DNA of 64,000 nucleotides from Lasiosphaeris hirsuta (taxonomy: Eukaryota > Ascomycota > Sordariomycetes > Sordariales > Lasiosphaeriaceae), in the NCBI GenBank assembly GCA_030549175.1, contig JAUKUA010000001.1:5952001-6016000 (forward strand). The letters are read 5' to 3'. Both the position numbers and the translations under genes were made by a program. Position 1 is the stretch's first letter, and each line of letters starts with the position of its first letter. The notes beneath the pieces are model-generated. The model was not told the DNA's origin. It did no database searches and saw only the letters and a program-made list of their open reading frames with translations. This document shows positions 58,906 to 64,000 of this stretch, one piece after another.

Positions 58906-61900
58906 GGCGGCGTCATGCACATGAAACTCTCGAAACACCAGCGATTACGAACGCACAGCTCGCTGCTGCTGTTGGGGCTCGAGGATAGTCACGGGTCGCA
59001 AAAGCTCGACACGCAGCCGGCAGAGAGAATTGTTTGCGGTTCAAAAGCGAGGAAAGAGGCAGCATATATCCGGCATCAGCGGAGCAATTGTCTGCCTGTT
59101 TGCAAAGTAATTATCGAAAGATTTCCAGCTTTGGCCGACGGTGCCTGACGACGCACCTGGGTCCCTTATGCCAGTGACGACAAACCCGCCCGCCAATATT
59201 AGTGGGGCCTCCGCTGTGTGGTTATCTGAAGTGCCTGGGTGCCTGTCAAGCGGTTGGCGCCAGGCAGTCTCTTGAGCCGCTGGCCAATCGCATCAATATT
59301 GTTCCGTTGGGGACCCCTCAAAACTGGGTTTGTAAACCTTGCACTCACTTACTCAGCCACAGCTGATTAGATGGAGCTGAGGCTTGGAGGCTTGTGGGCA
59401 AAATGCCGCGCAAGCCGATGAGGAAGCTAAGCTGCCAGATCACAGCTAAAGTAACGCAGCCTCCAGAGTCATTCATCAACGGCCGGAAGCCTTGCAGCCC
59501 CCACCTCTCTTCTCTCTATTTCAAAATTTACTGAACCCCCGAATATTCAAGTTTGCATATCAGCAAGTGACATCTTTCGCCGAGGATAGACTTTTTCTTT
59601 TTCTTTTTCCCGTGTCCTGGTCGCTCAGTTCAAGACGGCTCAGGGAGCGCAATACATATGGCGGCTGCCCTCGTTGCCAATGAGGATTTTGACCAGCGGC
59701 CCATTGAAAAGAGGAATGGCCAAACCCAAACTAGTATCCAAAGAGAGCCACCAGAGAGATGCCTCTGGAATTTATATTCCACGTTCACCTGCGACTCTTC
59801 CACCAACCAGTTGTCGGATGGCCCCTGAGTCTGGCTGATGTTCAAAAATCGTACGATTCCCCACACTCGGCTTGACCCGGATCGTCAAGGCACACATCCA
59901 CAAGATGCGGGTATGGCTGCAAAGAATTAGCTGAGGAGAACAGGGCTGAGAGATAAAAGTCCATCGTACCCTTCAAAGTATCTCGATGATCAACCATCGG
60001 TTTTCTTGACAGACAATTCCAAGATCCAAAGACGATTTCTTGAGCAATACAAGCGGCACCCGAGACGGGTAAACTATTTTGACGACGGGGCTATCTCTGT
60101 AGAGCACTCGACACTTCCCCCTTCCCCCTCCCCTAGGATTAGCCCAGCTGCCACAGATCTGAAGTACCCCACCCAGGTACCGGAGCGTATTGAAGAGTTA
60201 CAACCTGACAAGCGTGCTCGCGCCCCTCACGTTTCAGAAGCCATGCAAGGGGCTGTTGCATTCGCGAGTCCGCAGCACTATTCAAACGAAACCGAAAGCT
60301 TGTCTTGGCCAGCGTGCCCTGGCAGATGGGGGACTGGGCCTGCTTGCCGCGCCGTGGCGATCATTCCAACCTCTGGCAGGCAAGTTGTGCGCACTTGCTA
60401 CAGATCATAGATGTTCAACTTGCAGGACCAGAACCGGGGGTGCTTCGGCTGGGATTACGTTTCACGAGGCCGGAGGCCATGTTCGCGAAGCACCAAGAGT
60501 CTGAAAGTCTGGTCACTGCTCCACGCTCAGTCCTTGAATGGCATTTAGGGTGTGCCAGGATGGCATTCTCTGAAAATAGACGATGGGATTTATGGTGTGC
60601 TCACTTCGCTTCCTTGCAGCCCAGAGACTAGAGACCGGATGACACACTGTACATGCTTCTTGGTTTGTTTTGCGGCCTTCTAAACCCAGTGACTTTTATG
60701 CTTATTGGCCCCAAACAGAACCTCCCGTCCCCAGCTAGCGTGCGGCAGGTTCGCATGATATTCTGGATGGGAGCGCCATTCAACAGAACCGAACCATACA
60801 GCATAACCGACTTGTCACAGCGACTACAACGGCTGGCGGAAGGCGCCCGTCACCAGTTCTTGCTTTGCCTCGAAGCTCGCGAGAAAAGGAAAAGTGCTGC
60901 GATGTGATGCCACAGCAGCTGGATCCTTGGGCTGATAGGAACGACACATGAGATGATGGTCGGCCCACTCGGTAATCTTGTGAGGCCACACAGAGCCAAC
61001 GAATCGATGTTGGCAGCGGAGTGGCACGGTTGAAAAATGTGATTGATATCACGGCTCCAACCCAAGTTTGGACGTCGTCTTGCAGAGAGGCAGGTGTGCC
61101 GATGCAAGCATGCATGGTGCGCCCGCATCAACGCTAGTCCATAAGGGGCTAGCACGAGCTGTTACCGCGGGGATCTTGTCTGTGATTGGCAGAGGGCTTG
61201 GGAGACACATGGGGGCGGCCCTGGGCGCGCTGCAGTGCGCCAGTCCTCGAGGTCTCTGGTGCCCCACGTCTAGTCCCTGGGACAAATCCCGTTTCCTCAA
61301 GATGCAGCCTCGAACAGCTCTAAGCGCCAGGAAGATGCGTGACACTCCATTGCGCGCCCTGGGAGCCCGACAAGCGGCGTTGCCCAGCATGCCCCAGCAT
61401 GCCCAGCCTATTCATAAGCCGCGAGCGGAAAAGTCAATAGCTTCGCTCTTCGTCACCAGCTCCTCTCTTCCCCCAAACCTCTCGCATCTTTTGTCTTTGA
61501 TATCGTTTTTGCGTCGAGTTTGCGACCGCTCCCGCCCCATCGCCAGGTCACTGAATTAACTAATCGAATTAATACCCGCGACAGCTCCTGTCGACTCGCC
61601 AACCCCTCCAATCCACACCCCTGGTGCCACTACCCCTGTCGCAGCCGAAACGTCAAGCTCACCCGCGTGCAGCCCCTGGTCAAAGCGCCTCTAACATCGC
61701 CCGTCTCAACTGCGCCCAGTGCCTTGTCACGATTCTTGCCGTCTGATAGCAGCGCCTGTCGGGCCACCACCTGACACACATCTCCTTGTTGCGAAACCCT
61801 TTCCAACGTCTGATCTGCCGCCACTCCGCCAGGGCTCATCCCTCTCGATTCCTTTCTCTCACCATTGTGGGCGCACTTTGCGGCCTCGCTGTCCGGCCTT

Positions 61901-62627
61901 GTAGCCCCTCGCCGCCCTCGTCACCCCACCACCTCGCCCAAACCGTTGCAGCCAAATTTCCCACAGCCAAAGACGGGGTGCAGCACTCCCACTCTCGCGT
62001 GCCCGTGCCGCTGGGGGCCCAGTGAATAGACACAGAGCATTGCCAGAACCAGTCTAGTGGTTTCAAGGCTCGTGGCATCCGAGGATTTGGCTCTTGTGCG
62101 AGAGTAGAGACGCACGGCTCTGGTGCTGCCGTATCCGGCCTTCTCTCTGCCCTGCTCTGGCCTGCCTGTTCGGCCTGCCACCTCCCCCTGGGTCCCTTGG
62201 GTCCCTTATGACTTTCTGACCGCCCACACATCATTAACTGCGTCCCGTTCTTCTTCTCCTTCTCCCCTCACTTGGCGAGGTAGAAGAAAACCGACACCTC
62301 CTAACCCGAGCCCTCCTCCGCCTCCTCCGTCCTTCCTTTACCTTCTCTTCAGCTGCTGGCTCAGACCGCTCCTTTTCTTCGTACTCTTTATTCTTGATAT
62401 ACCAGTCTTTATTGTCCAGGTTTACCACTACGCCTCGAGAGGTTCGGAACGCATCGCAACTTGCAGTAATTTAGGAGGACAAATCGTTGGGAGTTTGAAT
62501 TCGGGGTTCCCGCGTCGTTACCCATACGCCATAAACCGCCGCGAGAGGTCGACGTCCACTGGTCGCAGGTCGACACTTATTCGAGTTGTGTAGCAAGGCT
62601 TAGAAAGAGGAGGGGTCCGTCGCCATC
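58906..62627. other. Divergent intergenic region, myo1 to nox1
   Basis: This 3.7-kb stretch has no supported gene. The right ~1.1 kb (from about 61440) is pyrimidine-rich and has the look of a long nox1 leader and promoter. Open frames there (for example 62123-62593) show no domain. Confidence 0.55.
62208..62219 (+). promoter_or_regulatory. Possible short upstream ORF in the nox1 leader
   Basis: ATG ACT TTC TGA, about 410 bp upstream of the nox1 ATG in a pyrimidine-rich stretch. It matters only if transcription starts upstream of it, which the sequence cannot tell. Confidence 0.25.
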
Positions 62628-64000
62628 ATGTCGCTCCTCTCGCTTGTCAAGAAGCAATTCACGCCCTCCAAGTTGATATTCCATGTCTTGTTCTGGACAT
62701 TCCACTGGGGTATTTTCGCATATGGATGGTACGCATTCCTGATTCGCCGACATGGCTAGAACCAACCACTGACTCAATGGCAATAGGTGGAAGCAGCAAA
62801 GCGATCCCCGCCTCGCGGGTCTCAACACACTGCAGTATTCTGTGTGGATATCTCGAGGTGCCGGTCTAGTTTTGAGCGTCGATGGCATGCTTATCCTGCT
62901 TCCCGTCTGCAGAACCGTCATGCGCTTCATCCGGCCCAAGATCAGGTTTCTGCCCCTCGACGAGAACATCTGGATGCACAGGCAGCTCGCCTACTCGATG
63001 CTTATATTCACCATTGTCCATACAACCGCCCATTATGTGAAGTGAGTTTGCAAACCACAGCGCTGCTGAGTGGAAGCCGAAACTAACCGTGCTGCAGCTT
63101 CTTCAATGTTGAGAAGACACAAATCCGCAAGGTAACGGCAGTCCAGATCCATTACGTTCAACCTGGTGGCATTACCGGTCATGTCATGCTTCTTTGCATG
63201 CTCCTGATGTACACCACTGCCCACCACCGTATCAGACAACAGTCATTCGAGACGTTCTGGTACACCCATCACCTCTTTATCCCCTTTTTCCTCGGATTGT
63301 ATACCCATACTGTTGGCTGCTTTGTCCGAGACACGCCAGGAGGCTTCTCGCCATTTGCTGGCGACGATTACTGGACGCACTGCATCGGCTACCTGGGCTG
63401 GAGATGGGAACTCTGGACTGGTGGCTTCTACCTGCTTGAACGCCTCTACCGTGAAATCCGCGCCGTCCGCGAAACAAAGATCACCCGTGTTGTCAGGCAT
63501 CCTTACGGTAAGAAAACATCTGACACATCTACCGGGGATACACGAAGCTAAATTTACCTACAGACGTCGTTGAGATCCAATTCACCAAGCCATCCTTTAA
63601 ATACAAGGCCGGCCAGTGGCTCTTCCTTCAAGTGCCTTCCGTCTCCAAGTATCAGTGGCATCCGTTTACCATTACATCATGCCCATACGACCCCTATGTC
63701 TCGGTCCACGTCAGACAGGTTGGTGACTTTACCAAGGACCTTGGCGATGCCGTTGGTGCTGGTGGCGCCCAGGCCAAGCTCTACGAAGGAGTCGACCCCA
63801 TGGGAATGTACGAGGTTGCGCTCCAGAACGGCCAAGCCATGCCCTCCCTGCGAATCGATGGACCCTATGGTGCCCCGGCCGAGGATGTGTTTGAAAACGA
63901 AATTGCAGTCCTTATTGGAACCGGTATCGGCGTGACGCCTTGGGCTGCCATCCTCAAGAACATCTGGCACTTGCGAAACGGACCCAACCCGCCGACTCGT
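62628..64000 (+). CDS. nox1: NADPH oxidase NoxA/NOX1, 3' end beyond window
   Basis: Catalytic subunit of the fungal superoxide-generating NADPH oxidase (gp91phox family), needed for sexual development and hyphal fusion in related fungi. Exons: 62628-62728, 62787-63041, 63098-63507 and 63564-64000 (continuing). Introns start GTACGC, GTGAGT and GTAAGA and end TAG, CAG and CAG. 401 residues are visible of about 550. The ferric-reductase membrane domain starts with SLVKKQFTPSKLIFHVLFWT. It carries the haem-ligating His pairs in helices III and V (HRQLAYSMLIFTIVHTTAHY; FWYTHHLFIPFFLGLYTHTV), with GGITGHVMLLCMLLMYTTAH between. Next come the FAD-binding HPFTITSCPYD and the start of the NADPH domain (LIGTGIGVTPWAAIL). 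There are no EF-hands, so it is NoxA/NoxB-type rather than NoxC. The short N-terminus favours NoxA over NoxB. Confidence 0.95.

Noticed and set aside
62123..62593. 156-codon plus-strand frame before nox1
   Set aside because: Begins at a non-ATG codon within a pyrimidine-rich leader-like region and has no domain; better read as nox1 leader.
1..64000. Search for transposons, CRISPR arrays, dispersed 5S rRNA and a biosynthetic cluster
   Set aside because: No transposase or reverse-transcriptase fragment, regular spacer array, 5S consensus or PKS/NRPS/terpene gene was recognised on either strand.

Overview
The window looks like nuclear DNA of a filamentous ascomycete (Pezizomycotina, probably Sordariomycetes). 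The evidence is short introns of about 45-125 bp with GTRNGY donors, CTNAC branch points and YAG acceptors. The proteins are also typical of that group: Leu3/War1-type zinc-cluster regulator, NoxA/NOX1 oxidase, class I myosin with an SH3 domain and acidic tail, Pfa4 DHHC protein, Vps53, Dsk2, CAP10-like GT90, GH18 chitinase and flavohaemoglobin. I cannot name the species. Coding DNA is GC-rich. I see no recognisable transposon, CRISPR array, rDNA or obvious RIP-degraded block.

Layout. The left 24 kb is sparse. An EDEM-like GH47 gene (minus strand) runs off the left edge, followed by 4.5 kb without a gene. Next come a putative nuclear regulator with poly-Gln/His tracts (minus, 5.4-7.6 kb), a 14-kb gene desert upstream of it, and a Zn2Cys6 activator (minus, 21.7-24.1 kb). 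From 24 to 38 kb there are a possible intron-bearing tRNA-Asp, a small predicted N-myristoylated protein, a short-chain dehydrogenase, an intronless flavohaemoglobin and the ubiquilin Dsk2, separated by 0.4-3.8 kb. A 5.3-kb gap leads to a GH18 chitinase (42.8-44.2 kb) whose catalytic signature is altered. The right part is dense: Vps53, a membrane-anchored GT90 glycosyltransferase, Pfa4, myosin-1 and the 5' two-thirds of NOX1, which leaves the window at the right edge.

How the genes fit together. There is no operon and no obvious secondary-metabolite cluster. Several genes act in protein quality control and secretion: EDEM (ERAD), Dsk2 (ubiquitin shuttle), Vps53 (endosome-to-Golgi tethering), Pfa4 (ER palmitoylation) and GT90 (glycosylation). 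Others act in polarised growth: myosin-1 (endocytic actin patches), NOX1 (ROS signalling) and the chitinase. I treat these as ordinary housekeeping and developmental neighbours. GT90/Pfa4 (0.5 kb) and myosin-1/NOX1 (3.7 kb) are divergent pairs.

Most notable observations: a GH18 protein with Val in place of the middle catalytic Asp; a first exon of myosin-1 that is only the ATG; a four-codon upstream ORF ending 4 nt before the Pfa4 start; a tRNA-Asp-like locus with a 17-nt intron but weak pol III signals; and a very long non-coding region beside a regulator gene. I found no convincing undescribed multi-gene system. Exon boundaries are hand-derived from splice consensus and reading frame; the N-termini of the SDR and GT90 genes are the least certain.
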